Part shown: positions 39,849 to 48,610 of the stretch, one piece after another | Position numbering within the stretch: position 1 is the first letter of the stretch | How the letters are laid out: each line of letters starts with the position of its first letter | DNA from: Arthrobacter sp. H-02-3 | GTDB taxonomy: Bacteria > Actinomycetota > Actinomycetes > Actinomycetales > Micrococcaceae | Length of the DNA: 64,000 nt | Direction: 5' to 3' | Assembly: GCF_003097355.1 (NCBI RefSeq) | Contig: NZ_PYUI01000024.1 | Coordinates: 1 to 64,000 of the forward strand | Position numbers and translations under genes: made by a program | The notes under the pieces: model-generated | The model's input: only the letters and a program-made list of their open reading frames with translations | What the model was told of the DNA's origin: nothing | Databases searched by the model: none

Positions 39849-42215
39849 ATCGCCGAACATCTCGACGTCCTCATCGTCGGAGCCGGGCTCTCCGGCATCG
39901 GCGCTGCATGCCGCCTGACCACAGCGTTTCCGTCGAAATCGATGGCGATCCTCGAGGCCCGCGAATCCAGCGGCGGCACCTGGGATCTCTTTCGCTACCC
40001 GGGGGTCCGCTCGGACAGCGACATGTTCACGCTCGGCTATCCGTTCCGTCCGTGGGAGACGTCGACGTCGATCGCCCCGGGCGCGTCCATCCTGCAGTAC
40101 GTGCGCGAAACCGCTTCGGCCTACGGCGTTGACCGCCTGATCCGCTACGGTCACCGCGTGGTGAGGGCCGATTGGTCCTCCGAAACCTCGTTGTGGACGG
40201 TCGAGGTCGGCCGCGGCGCCGAGGCGCCGGTCACCTTCACGAGCTCGTTCCTTTTCATCTGCTCGGGCTACTACCGCTACGACGAGGGCTACAGCCCGAC
40301 GTTCCCGGGCCAGGACAGCTTCACCGGCGAGATCATCCACCCGCAGCACTGGCCGGCGGACTTCGACGCGACCGGCAAGCGGATCGTCGTGATCGGCAGC
40401 GGGGCCACGGCCGTCACCCTCGTTCCCGCGCTGGCAGCCACCGCGGAGCACGTCACCATGCTGCAGCGCTCCCCCGGCTACATGGCCGTCCTCCCGGACA
40501 CCGACGACGGTTTCGACACCCTCGTATCCCGGCATGTCCCCCGGCGCCTGGCCGGCGTCGTCTCGCGTTGGAAGGGGATCGCGCGGGCGCTGCTGAGCTA
40601 CCAGATCAGCCGGCGGAGTCCGGAAAAGATGAAGAGCATCCTGCGCCACCAGGTCACGAAGCGCCTGCCCGACGGTTACGACGTCGAGAAGCACTTCCAG
40701 CCGAAGTACAACCCCTGGGACGAGCGGCTGTGCATCGTGCCGAACGGCGACCTCTTCAAGGCCATTCGCTCCGGCCGCGCCGACGTCGCTACCGACACGA
40801 TCGAGACCCTCACGCCGGCGGGGATCCGGCTTGCCTCCGGCGCGGAACTGGCCGCCGACGTCGTGGTGACGGCCACCGGCCTGAATCTGCTGCTCTTCGG
40901 CGGCATGGCCCTCAGCGTCGACGGCGTCCCGGTGGACCCGGCATCGAAGGTCACCTATCAGGGCATGATGCTGGCCGACGTGCCGAACCTGGCCTTCGCG
41001 ATCGGCTACACGAACGCGTCCTGGACCCTCAAGATCGATCTCGTGGTGCACTACGTGGCCCGGATCCTGCGCCACCTTGACCGGAGCGGTCACACCACTG
41101 TGACGCCGGTGGCCCCGCCCGACGTCGGCGAACTCAGGCCGCTGATCGACCTTACCTCCGGCTACATCCGCCGCGGCATCGACCAGATGCCAAAACAAGG
41201 CGCGCACGCGCCGTGGCGGCTGCACCAGAACTACCCCCGGGACGTCAGGATGTTCCGGCTGAGCCGGCTGCACGGCAACGGCTTGCTGTTCAGCGGACGT
41301 GCTGTTCAGTGGACACGGCGCAGCGCCTCGTTCAAGGAAACCCCGCAAGTTGGCGGCGTTGTGAGTGCGGACCCGGTGCTGGCGGCACCGCGGAGCATCG
41401 CCGTGGACGGCCGCCCGGTCTCCTACCGCGACACCGGTACCGGGTCCCCGGTCCTGTTGCTCCATGGCATCGGCCGGAGCCTTGCGGACTGGGATGAGCA
41501 GCACACGCTGCTGGGGGCCGGCCATCGGGTGATCAGCGTGGATCTCGCCGGGTTTGGCGGCTCGACGGCGTTGCGCGGACGGCACACGCTCGACGTCCTG
41601 GCCGCGTGGGTCTCCCGGTTCCTGGACGCCCTGGACGCTGAAGAGGAGTTGGGGGCCGTCGACGTCGTCGGCAACTCGCTCGGGGGCGCCGTCGCGATGC
41701 GCTTGTCGGTGCTGCGCCCGGAGAAGGTGCGCCGCCTCGTGCTGATCAACAGCGCCGGATTCGGCGCGACCGTGACCCCGGCGCTGCGGCTGATCGCGGT
41801 GCCCGTGCTCGGCCGGCTGCTCCTGCGGCCCTCGCCGAAGGCCGCGTACCGGACGGAGCGGGCGCTCTTTGTGAACCGTTCCTTCGTTTCGCAGGAGCGC
41901 ATTGCCGCGAGCGTGGCCCGCGGTTCGCAGCGGGGCGCCATGCGGGCTTTCCGCGAAGTGGCCTGCGATCTTGGCACGTTCAGGGGGATCCGGCCGAGGT
42001 GGCGGTCGCGCCTGATCGCCGAGGTCGCCGCGGCAGGGAAGCCCGTGCTGATCCTGTGGGGCGACTCCGATCTCATTCTGCCGGCCGGGCACTTGGACGA
42101 GGCCCGCAGATTGTTGCCCGAGGCCCAAACGCATCTGTTCGAGCAGACGGGACACATGCCACACATTGAACGGGCCCGGGAGACAGCCGGACTGATCCGG
42201 GAGTTCCTGTACTGA
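39849..42215 (+). CDS. Baeyer-Villiger monooxygenase fused to alpha/beta hydrolase, no standard start codon
   Basis: About 788 residues. Residues 1-490 are EthA-like: FAD site VGAGLSG, the Baeyer-Villiger fingerprint FTGEIIHPQHWP at 158-169, NADP site VVIGSGATAVTLVPALA, and PNGDLFKAIRSG. After a short linker, residues 505-788 form an alpha/beta hydrolase with nucleophile Ser610 in VVGNSLGGAV, an Asp in WGDSDLILP and His769 in TGHMPHIE. The first half turns ketones into esters with NADPH and oxygen; the second can hydrolyse the ester. No ATG, GTG or TTG lies between the promoter and the conserved AEHLDVLIVG. AGGGAG at 39836-39841 precedes ATC codons at 39846 and 39849, so an ATC start, start-codon loss or an error is implied. 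Confidence 0.85.
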   Translation: MAEHLDVLIVGAGLSGIGAACRLTTAFPSKSMAILEARESSGGTWDLFRYPGVRSDSDMFTLGYPFRPWETSTSIAPGASILQYVRETASAYGVDRLIRYGHRVVRADWSSETSLWTVEVGRGAEAPVTFTSSFLFICSGYYRYDEGYSPTFPGQDSFTGEIIHPQHWPADFDATGKRIVVIGSGATAVTLVPALAATAEHVTMLQRSPGYMAVLPDTDDGFDTLVSRHVPRRLAGVVSRWKGIARALLSYQISRRSPEKMKSILRHQVTKRLPDGYDVEKHFQPKYNPWDERLCIVPNGDLFKAIRSGRADVATDTIETLTPAGIRLASGAELAADVVVTATGLNLLLFGGMALSVDGVPVDPASKVTYQGMMLADVPNLAFAIGYTNASWTLKIDLVVHYVARILRHLDRSGHTTVTPVAPPDVGELRPLIDLTSGYIRRGIDQMPKQGAHAPWRLHQNYPRDVRMFRLSRLHGNGLLFSGRAVQWTRRSASFKETPQVGGVVSADPVLAAPRSIAVDGRPVSYRDTGTGSPVLLLHGIGRSLADWDEQHTLLGAGHRVISVDLAGFGGSTALRGRHTLDVLAAWVSRFLDALDAEEELGAVDVVGNSLGGAVAMRLSVLRPEKVRRLVLINSAGFGATVTPALRLIAVPVLGRLLLRPSPKAAYRTERALFVNRSFVSQERIAASVARGSQRGAMRAFREVACDLGTFRGIRPRWRSRLIAEVAAAGKPVLILWGDSDLILPAGHLDEARRLLPEAQTHLFEQTGHMPHIERARETAGLIREFLY

Positions 42216-42227
42216 CGCCGCGGACCG

Positions 42228-45200
42228 CTAACCGATCACTTTCTTGGTGGTCGAGTTCCAGGTAAGCCGGCCGTTTTCAAATTCCGACACCCGACCGGTG
42301 GAAATCAAATACTGGTCGCTGGTCGGATAGCCCAACCGGCTCGTCTCCCAGCCGAGGGATGCCCATTTGGCCCGGATCACACCCTGGACATTGTGCGCCC
42401 CGGTCGCCGGCGACCAGTAGATCGACGAACCGTTCGAACCGGAGAAGTGGTTGTACCGCCCCTTCTTGTCCGGGGTGCCCTTCTCGTCCGTGATCGGGTA
42501 GCCCAGCGCGCCGGTTTCCCAGCCCAGGGACGCCCACTTGGCCCGGATCGAACCCAGGACAAAGTGCGCCCCGGTGGCCGGCGACCAGAAGATCGAGTTT
42601 CCGCCGGCCCCGGAGAAGTGGTTGAAGCGCCCCGCGCCGTCCGCAGAACCGGTCGTGTCCGTGGTCGGATAGCCCAGGCCCGTTTCCCAGCCCAGGGACG
42701 CCCACTTGGCCCGGATCGCACCTGTGACCGAGTGCGCCTTGGTCGTCGGTGTCCAGTAGATCGATGCCCCGCCAGCGCCCGAGAAGTGGTTGTACCGCCC
42801 CACCCCGTCCGGGGTGCCCTTCTCGTCGGTGATCGGATAGCCCAGAGCTCCTGTTTCAGCCCCCAGCGCCCTCCACTTGGCCCGGATCGCACCCAGGACA
42901 TAGTGCGCCCCGGTTGTCGGCGACCAGTAGATCGAGGCGCCGCCCGAACCGGAGAAGTTGCTGTACTTCCCTGCTCCGTCCGGGGAAAGCTGCTCATCGG
43001 TCGTCGGGAAGCCCAGGATGCCCGCTGCGCCGCCGGCGGCCCTGAACCGGCTGCTGATCTCGCCGACCACCGCGTGTGCGCCGGTCTTGGGCGACCAGCA
43101 GATCATCCCTCGGAAATAGTCCTGGCATTTCCCTCCTGCAACGTCGTATTCCAGGGTCAGCGAGCGGCCGAGGATTGACCCCGGACGTCCTGCGTTGGTC
43201 TTCCACGCGTAGGCCGCAATCGGGTCGTCGGTGCCGTTCCCGGTGAGCATCACCTTCAGCGCGCCCTGGCCGTCGTCGGCGGTGATCAGATAGTAAGTGT
43301 CCGTCGTCCCGGCCTGGCCGAAGGCCGACGGCGTGAAGGTGACGCTCTGGTATGCGGATTCACCCGCGGGAATCTTCAGTCCCTCGGCAATGGGTGTGGT
43401 GGTCGAGAAGGCTCCCTGCGGCGCCTTCGCCTTGGTGATGGTCATGGGCACGTTGCCGGTGTTCTGTATCTGGAACGCCCGTGTGGCCGAGGTCCCGACC
43501 GGGACGTCACCGAAGTCCAGCGAGCGCGGCATTTGCAGGTGCGCCGCTCCTTCGACGGCGGTCGCGGTTACCTTGACTGTCACCTTGCCGCGGTCACTGG
43601 CGACGACGAGCGAGTCGGTGACCGGCGTCGCCGTCGTGGGACTGAACATCATGGATACGGCCACCGACGCCAGGGGCTGGATCGTCTGACCCACGGCAGG
43701 CACCGTGGCCGGGTCGACGCTGAGCTGTGCGTTGACCGGCAAGGTGACGCCGGTGATCTTGACGACGGTCGTTCCGGTATTGACGATGTTGACCGTCTGC
43801 CGGCTGACCGTCTTGGTGGGTACGTCGGTGAACTGGACCAGGGCCGGGGTCGCGCCCAGGCCCTCCTTCGTGCCGACGCCGTGGACGCCGAGGAGGTCGG
43901 TCTCGCCGTCGGCGGTTTTGACGGTGAGCGTGCCATCGGCCTGTCCCGCGACCGTGGGCGAGAAGGTCACGGGAACCGTCATGCTGGCCCCTTTGGACAG
44001 CTTCCGGGGCAGCGTGAGCGTGGTGCCGACCTTGAACGGGGCACCGGCGGTGATGGAGTTGATCGTTACCGCCCGCGACGCCGTGATCGTCACGCTTCCG
44101 GTCACCGAGGAACCAACCTTGACCTGGCCGAGGTCGGTGTCCTTCGCCCCGACCGCTGATGTTGTCGGAGCGCCGAAGCCCAGGACGTGCCCGTCCCGGG
44201 TACCTACATACACACGGCCTTTGTCAGTGGCCACGGAGGAGAACTTGGCCCCCGTACCCAGAGGGGCACTGAACACTTCCTGGAGGTTCCCGGTGTTATC
44301 CGGGAGTGCACGGTAGGCGCGCAGTTCCGCGTCTGCCCCGGTGCCTCCGCTGACGTAGACCACCCAGACCAAGGCGGACGAGCCGTCCGTACCGGAGGAC
44401 GTCACCACCGGGGAACCGGAACTGAACCCGAAGGTTCCGGCGGAGGTGCCGACGGCGGCGAGGCTGACGCCGCCGGTGGCGCCTGGCACGAGTTTGAAGG
44501 CCCGGAGATACCCGTTGCTCTCGACGACGTAGAGGTATCCGCCGGTGCTGGTCCCGAGAAACGCGGGCTTTCCCCATACTCCGCTGTACGGACCGGCCTT
44601 GTCGAGGACGGCGTCAGTTCCCCCCGGCCCTTGCGCCATGCCGCCCAGATTGTCGCGGTCCAGCAGGTACAACTGGCCGCCTTTGCCGATTTGCGCCATC
44701 AGGTGCGGGTGCGCCGCTGTGCCGTAGCCGTCCGGTATCCCGACCGGCGCACCGGACCCCAGATCGGCGTCGTTGCGGTTCAGTTTCGCGTTGTCGGCCG
44801 GGCTGAAGAAGTCGGTGGGCTTCAGGTTGCCGTCGGTGCCGACGCGGAGCCGGACCAGCGACTCCGCCAGGGTAGTGGGAGGCTTCGTGCCCGGGCCGGC
44901 CTTCGGCGAGATGCCGTTGCCGGTGGTGAGCAGGATCTGGCCGGGGCCGTCGGACACCAGTCCGCCGCCGGACTGCCAGATGCCGCCCTCCGCGTTGGCG
45001 TTGCCGGATTCGGTCGCCCACATCGTCGTCTGCCGCCCGGCCGTCGACACACCGACGACGTAGCCGACGAACGGGGTGTAGTCGCAGTGGCTGGCGAATC
45101 CGGCGTAGACCACGCCGTTCAGGAGCAGCAGCCCGGGCCGCTGCATCGCGGTCATGGGGTTGAACGGGCGGGTGGGGTCGTTCGTCGGGGCGCCTTCGAT

Positions 45201-45863
45201 GGTCACGGGAAATCCGGGCCGCTCCGCTCCTGTGACCGCGTCGAGGGAATGCATGTACCAGTGCGGGAGCTGTTTGCTTGCGCCGTCGTTTGTCTTCGCC
45301 AGCAGGAAGACGCTCTTCGTGGCAGGGTCATAGACCGGCGTCGACGTGATTCCGATATTGGGGGTGAGGTCACCGCAACTGACGGTCGACACCGGCCACG
45401 CCGGCCCGAGTTTGCGCGTCCACTTCTTCGCACCCGTGGCGCTATCCAGTCCGTAGACGGCATTGTTTTCCGTCGCGGCGATCACGGTGCCGCCGACCAC
45501 AAGGGGCTGGGCGTAGACCTGCCCGTCCACGGTCGCAGAGAACAGTTTACCGAAGTTCGATGATGCGACCGCCGACGGCGAGAGCCCTGGCTCGTCTCGA
45601 TCCCAGCCTGTCCGCAGCGAATCGGTGGAGATTGTCCCGACGTCCGCAGCGGCGATCTCGCTGACGGTCAGCCCGGCCAGTGTGAGCGAGGCCGACACGA
45701 GGGCGGCCCATGCGTGTCGGGACCACGGGCGGTGCACGGACTGCTTTGCCAGGAGCCTCGCCGCCCGTTCCTTCCGGGCATGTGGCGCCTCGCCCCTTCG
45801 CCCACCACGCAGACGGCCAGCGGAATGGCCGGACAACACCGAAGGTACTGTTTGATCATGCAT
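42228..45863 (-). CDS. Large secreted surface protein: beta-propeller, three anchor-type domains, LGFP repeats
   Basis: A 1211-residue exported protein. A long basic N-region leads to a signal helix (AALVSASLTLAGLTVSEIAA, about residues 52-72). Residues about 75-525 look like a PQQ-type propeller (VYAQPLVVGGTVIAATENN, VYGLDSATGAKKW). Three immunoglobulin-like anchor-D/ASPM-type domains follow, near 535-640, 640-745 and 745-855 (SLDFGDVPVGTSATRAFQIQ). The last 290 residues hold about five LGFP repeats, which bind cell-wall polymers in Corynebacteriales. It is probably wall-attached and binds or senses a ligand; no catalytic site is evident. It converges on the fused monooxygenase with 12 bp between stops. 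Confidence 0.87.
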   Translation of the reverse strand: MHDQTVPSVLSGHSAGRLRGGRRGEAPHARKERAARLLAKQSVHRPWSRHAWAALVSASLTLAGLTVSEIAAADVGTISTDSLRTGWDRDEPGLSPSAVASSNFGKLFSATVDGQVYAQPLVVGGTVIAATENNAVYGLDSATGAKKWTRKLGPAWPVSTVSCGDLTPNIGITSTPVYDPATKSVFLLAKTNDGASKQLPHWYMHSLDAVTGAERPGFPVTIEGAPTNDPTRPFNPMTAMQRPGLLLLNGVVYAGFASHCDYTPFVGYVVGVSTAGRQTTMWATESGNANAEGGIWQSGGGLVSDGPGQILLTTGNGISPKAGPGTKPPTTLAESLVRLRVGTDGNLKPTDFFSPADNAKLNRNDADLGSGAPVGIPDGYGTAAHPHLMAQIGKGGQLYLLDRDNLGGMAQGPGGTDAVLDKAGPYSGVWGKPAFLGTSTGGYLYVVESNGYLRAFKLVPGATGGVSLAAVGTSAGTFGFSSGSPVVTSSGTDGSSALVWVVYVSGGTGADAELRAYRALPDNTGNLQEVFSAPLGTGAKFSSVATDKGRVYVGTRDGHVLGFGAPTTSAVGAKDTDLGQVKVGSSVTGSVTITASRAVTINSITAGAPFKVGTTLTLPRKLSKGASMTVPVTFSPTVAGQADGTLTVKTADGETDLLGVHGVGTKEGLGATPALVQFTDVPTKTVSRQTVNIVNTGTTVVKITGVTLPVNAQLSVDPATVPAVGQTIQPLASVAVSMMFSPTTATPVTDSLVVASDRGKVTVKVTATAVEGAAHLQMPRSLDFGDVPVGTSATRAFQIQNTGNVPMTITKAKAPQGAFSTTTPIAEGLKIPAGESAYQSVTFTPSAFGQAGTTDTYYLITADDGQGALKVMLTGNGTDDPIAAYAWKTNAGRPGSILGRSLTLEYDVAGGKCQDYFRGMICWSPKTGAHAVVGEISSRFRAAGGAAGILGFPTTDEQLSPDGAGKYSNFSGSGGASIYWSPTTGAHYVLGAIRAKWRALGAETGALGYPITDEKGTPDGVGRYNHFSGAGGASIYWTPTTKAHSVTGAIRAKWASLGWETGLGYPTTDTTGSADGAGRFNHFSGAGGNSIFWSPATGAHFVLGSIRAKWASLGWETGALGYPITDEKGTPDKKGRYNHFSGSNGSSIYWSPATGAHNVQGVIRAKWASLGWETSRLGYPTSDQYLISTGRVSEFENGRLTWNSTTKKVIG
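42290..43070 (-). repeat. LGFP-repeat-encoding tandem DNA repeats, about 160 bp each
   Basis: Five copies of a unit of about 53 codons encode segments such as HFSGAGGASIYWSPTTGAH and IRAKWASLGWETGALGYP. Several copies are nearly the same at DNA level (for example CGCCCACTTGGCCCGGATCG recurring at about 42530 and 42705). One copy lacks a codon (WETGLGYP rather than WETGALGYP). The array could expand or shrink by recombination. Confidence 0.85.
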
Positions 45864-46170
45864 GGTTGAGACCCGTTTCTGACCACTACATTGACTTTAT
45901 TAACCCAGTACTCAGGAGCCTAGAAGTCGGGCAGGAACGGCGCGCGAGTGAGGCCTACTCGACTTCCACGGGGTGACTCTTGCTTTCTTGCGGGCGCTAC
46001 TTGCCCGTCGTGCGGGCCCACCCGGATGCCTACTTGCTGGGCCCGGATCCTCGCCCAACGCACGAAAGCCGCTACCTCAGTGGAAGCGGCTTTCGTCGTT
46101 TCATCATGTGCCCCGCCGATTCGGAGGTCAGGGCTAAGGTTCGCCGGCTCGGGCCGTCAATGGCGGTCGT
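45864..46170. other. 307-bp intergenic region with terminator; possible small RNA
   Basis: Two short frames here have no ribosome-binding site and no recognisable protein. The sequence is GC-rich, with two CTACTTGC copies at 45998 and 46030 and several GGGCCC-type stems, and ends in a strong hairpin at 46062-46096. TTGACT occurs at 45891 on the plus strand but lacks a well-placed -10. A plus-strand small RNA ending at the hairpin is possible. On the minus strand this is the leader of the LGFP protein gene. Confidence 0.35.
46062..46096 (+). terminator. Intrinsic-terminator-like hairpin
   Basis: ACGAAAGCCGCT (46062-46073) and AGCGGCTTTCGT (46085-46096) form a perfect 12-bp stem with an 11-base loop, followed on the plus strand by CGTTTCATC. 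No annotated plus-strand gene ends nearby, which is why an unannotated transcript is suspected. On the minus strand no T-rich tail follows. Confidence 0.6.
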
Positions 46171-46809
46171 TCATTCGGGTGCGCTGAGGTTGACGATATG
46201 GGCGGCCACGGTCCATCCCGAGGCGGTGTAGTCGGCCACCCGGTGCGGGGCGAGGACTGTGTAGAGGGTGTCCGCGCCGTGCACATAGGCCTCGTCCGCG
46301 AGTGCCGCCACAACCGCCGGCTCAAGGCTCTTCGCGGATTCCGGCGTAAGGGTCTGCAGGCCGCCGATGACGGCCAGGCCCTGCTCGATCCTGATACGGC
46401 CGCCGGCAACGGGGTGGTCGAAAACGGATATTTCCACGACGTCGTACCGCTCCAGGGGCGCCTGGGCCAGCTCGGCGTTCTCGGGTAATTCAGGAGCAGC
46501 GTTCATCTCAGCCGTGGGGGCAGTGAGCAGCACCGCGTGGTCTACAGGTTCCAGGCCCCGGGCTGCGGCGTAGTCCAACGCGTCCCCGGACTCCGCGGTG
46601 ACCAGCGTGAGGACCGCCCCCGGATGCTCGCGGACGGTCTCTGCGGCGCGGTCCGCGTCGGTTCCGGGCCAGGCGAAGATGTACTCCGGAGGGGCCGGCT
46701 CCGTGTCCGGTGCGGTGACGATTCCGGAGCCATCCGGTGCTGAGGATTGTCCGCGGACGGCGGCCCAGGCGGCGGCCCAGAGCGGAAGGGTGTCCTGCCA
46801 GTCAGCCAT
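46171..46809 (-). CDS. GNAT-like protein of unknown function
   Basis: A 212-residue soluble acidic protein. The C-terminal half resembles a GNAT acetyltransferase core: GGRIRIEQGLAVIGGLQTLT, AVVAALADEAYVHGADTLY and a final RVADYTASGWTVAAHIV, in which the tyrosine-glycine-tryptophan region matches the end of the fold. The usual acetyl-CoA pyrophosphate loop (Q/RxxGxG/A) is not clear, so activity is doubtful. ATG 46809 has GAAGGAG upstream. There is no evident operon partner. Confidence 0.6.
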   Translation of the reverse strand: MADWQDTLPLWAAAWAAVRGQSSAPDGSGIVTAPDTEPAPPEYIFAWPGTDADRAAETVREHPGAVLTLVTAESGDALDYAAARGLEPVDHAVLLTAPTAEMNAAPELPENAELAQAPLERYDVVEISVFDHPVAGGRIRIEQGLAVIGGLQTLTPESAKSLEPAVVAALADEAYVHGADTLYTVLAPHRVADYTASGWTVAAHIVNLSAPE

Positions 46810-46911
46810 GACGCGTTCTCCTTCAAATCTGTTAGGCCGAGGATACGCTCCTGCTGTGAAGATGTCGCCGCGCGGGACTGCTGACGCAAGCGCCGCGCTG
46901 GAGGGTCTCCC

Positions 46912-47730
46912 CTACCGGTTGGTCAAAGCGTGCATGATCGCGGCGCCCCACTGGCCTCCGGTCAGCATCAGGACGCCGACGGCCGGCACGCCGAGCGCCC
47001 AGGCGACCCGGCGCCGTCGTGCCTGATCCACCAGGTCCCGGAGGGCGGCGAAATTCCGTTTGAGTTCATCAGGATTGCCGCGCGCCGTCGGCTTCGTGTG
47101 CCAGGTCCGGGGCTGCATGGCCGCGGCGGCGATACCGTGTACCTGTTCAGCGTTCAAGACGGGGTGGCGCCGCTGGAGAAAGCCCAGGAGCTGCCGTTCG
47201 CTCAGCACCATCACCTGGCGCGGCTTCTCCCTAACCGTGAGCCGCCGGGGTTCAACGATCACCACGACGCCGGTCACCTCGACTGCCGCGCCCGCTGCGG
47301 TGCTGAGGAGCTTCGAGGCCCGGGCGGCCTCGTGCGCGGCGTTGTAGAGATGGCGTTGCTTCTTTCCTGACACCATCAGGGTCTGCCCTGCCACCCAGAT
47401 CGATTGATCCGCATGGTTCTTGGTGTTGAGGGTGAAGACGCCGGCCGGACCGACAAGCACGTGATCGATGTCCGACCAGTCTGAGCCGACCGGGACGGCA
47501 TGCAGCACCAGCCATTCGGGCCCCAGCCCGGCCAGAATCCGTCCCACGGTAATCTCGCCCAGTGCACCCTTGTACCAGGGCCAGCTGGCGTCGTTCAACG
47601 GGCTGGCGCCGAATATCCGCCGGAGCCGCGAACGCGGCGGTACGAGCGCCTGGACTGCCAGGAGTTCCTCGATCACGGACTGCGCCGCAAATCGCTCGGT
47701 GAGCAGCGCAGGCGCGGGGTCTGCGATCAT
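46912..47730 (-). CDS. NERD domain-containing protein with C-terminal membrane helix
   Basis: This 272-residue protein carries a NERD (nuclease-related) domain at about residues 50-170: WYKGALGEITVGRILAGLG, SDIDHVLVGPAGVFTLNTKN (Asp and NxK of a PD-(D/E)XK-like core) and GKKQRHLYNAAHEAARA. A helix near 240-262 (AWALGVPAVGVLMLTGG) may tether it to the membrane. NERD domains are predicted nucleases, but the role of these actinobacterial proteins is not established. The start at 47730 lacks a clear ribosome-binding site. It is divergent from the mycothiol-type gene at 47899. Confidence 0.85.
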   Translation of the reverse strand: MIADPAPALLTERFAAQSVIEELLAVQALVPPRSRLRRIFGASPLNDASWPWYKGALGEITVGRILAGLGPEWLVLHAVPVGSDWSDIDHVLVGPAGVFTLNTKNHADQSIWVAGQTLMVSGKKQRHLYNAAHEAARASKLLSTAAGAAVEVTGVVVIVEPRRLTVREKPRQVMVLSERQLLGFLQRRHPVLNAEQVHGIAAAAMQPRTWHTKPTARGNPDELKRNFAALRDLVDQARRRRVAWALGVPAVGVLMLTGGQWGAAIMHALTNR

Positions 47731-47886
47731 GGCTGCGGCTGTGGTGTGGGACGCATGCGAGGCAGCCTACGCGTCGATGGCCCACACCGCGAGGAGGGAG
47801 CGTCGGCGTGCCGCAATCCTTGCGGGCATCGCGGATGACGCCCCGGTCCCAGGCAGCGCGCGTGGGGCCCTCGCCGGGTGTCGCGT

Positions 47887-47898
47887 TAGGCTCATCCC
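47887..47898 (+). promoter_or_regulatory. -10 hexamer of a leaderless mycothiol-type gene
   Basis: TAGGCT at 47887-47892 is followed by six bases and then ATG 47899; no Shine-Dalgarno sequence is present. Confidence 0.45.
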
Positions 47899-48594
47899 AT
47901 GGTCCCCGATCGCTACCAGGCCGAGCTTGCCAGCTCTCTTGACCGCCTCAGCACGCTCGCCCGCCAGCCGGTGGACGTGCTGGCCCGCTCCGTTCCGGCC
48001 TGCGCCGGATGGACTCTCGAGGAACTTTTCGGGCATCTCGGTTCAATTGAGCGGTGGGCTGCCGCAGTGGTTCGTGAGGGCACGTTCGTTGCGGAACCGG
48101 CCCCGCCTGTCGAAGGCGCGGCAGCCTGGTTCCTCGACGGCGTTGGACCCTTCTTCGAGACGCTCATGGCCCTTGATCCAGAGACACGGTGCTGGACTTT
48201 TGGACCACCGCCGCGCACGGCCGGGTTTTGGCTTCGACGCCAAGCCCACGAACACGCCATCCACCTCATCGACGCATGCCAGGCGCTGGGCCTGGAAAGC
48301 CCCGCTCTTGGCGAAGACTTCATGCTCGACGGGATCGCCGAGGTCCTGACGATGTTCACCCCGCGCCAACTTCGACTGGGCCGGATGCCGCCCCCGGACA
48401 AGGCCGTAACCTTCCACGTGCCCGGGGCCGCGAGCTGGACCCTGGGCCCGGGTCCCGCCGTGGCATCAATTACGGCCCCGGCGGTTGGGATGTATCTCGG
48501 CCTCTGGGGCCGATCCAAGCTCGAGGATACTGCCATCATCGAAGGTGACGCCGCCGTTGCCCTTCGCGTCCTTCGGGGCCCGCTTACGCCGTGA
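47899..48594 (+). CDS. Maleylpyruvate isomerase-family, mycothiol-dependent enzyme
   Basis: A 231-residue protein of the MDMPI family: N-terminal DinB-like four-helix domain with CAGWTLEELFGHLGSIERW and RRQAHEHAIHLIDACQALG, whose His and Glu residues bind the metal, and a C-terminal domain (AVTFHVPGAASWTL, LGLWGR). Members use mycothiol, the low-molecular thiol of Actinobacteria, in isomerisation or detoxification. The true substrate is unknown. It converges with another DinB-fold gene, 16 bp apart at the stops. Confidence 0.88.
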   Translation: MVPDRYQAELASSLDRLSTLARQPVDVLARSVPACAGWTLEELFGHLGSIERWAAAVVREGTFVAEPAPPVEGAAAWFLDGVGPFFETLMALDPETRCWTFGPPPRTAGFWLRRQAHEHAIHLIDACQALGLESPALGEDFMLDGIAEVLTMFTPRQLRLGRMPPPDKAVTFHVPGAASWTLGPGPAVASITAPAVGMYLGLWGRSKLEDTAIIEGDAAVALRVLRGPLTP

Positions 48595-48610
48595 GGCCCG
48601 GAGTTCGGGC

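Noticed and set aside
39834..42164. A 776-codon minus-strand frame opposite the monooxygenase fusion
   Set aside because: It is the codon-phase shadow of a clearly conserved protein and shows no recognisable motif or ribosome-binding site.
42290..43070. Tandem DNA repeats considered as a CRISPR or satellite array
   Set aside because: They are in frame, about 160 bp long and encode LGFP repeats.
46062..46096. Hairpin considered as an attachment site or tRNA end
   Set aside because: No tRNA-like cloverleaf, no direct repeat and no integrase nearby.
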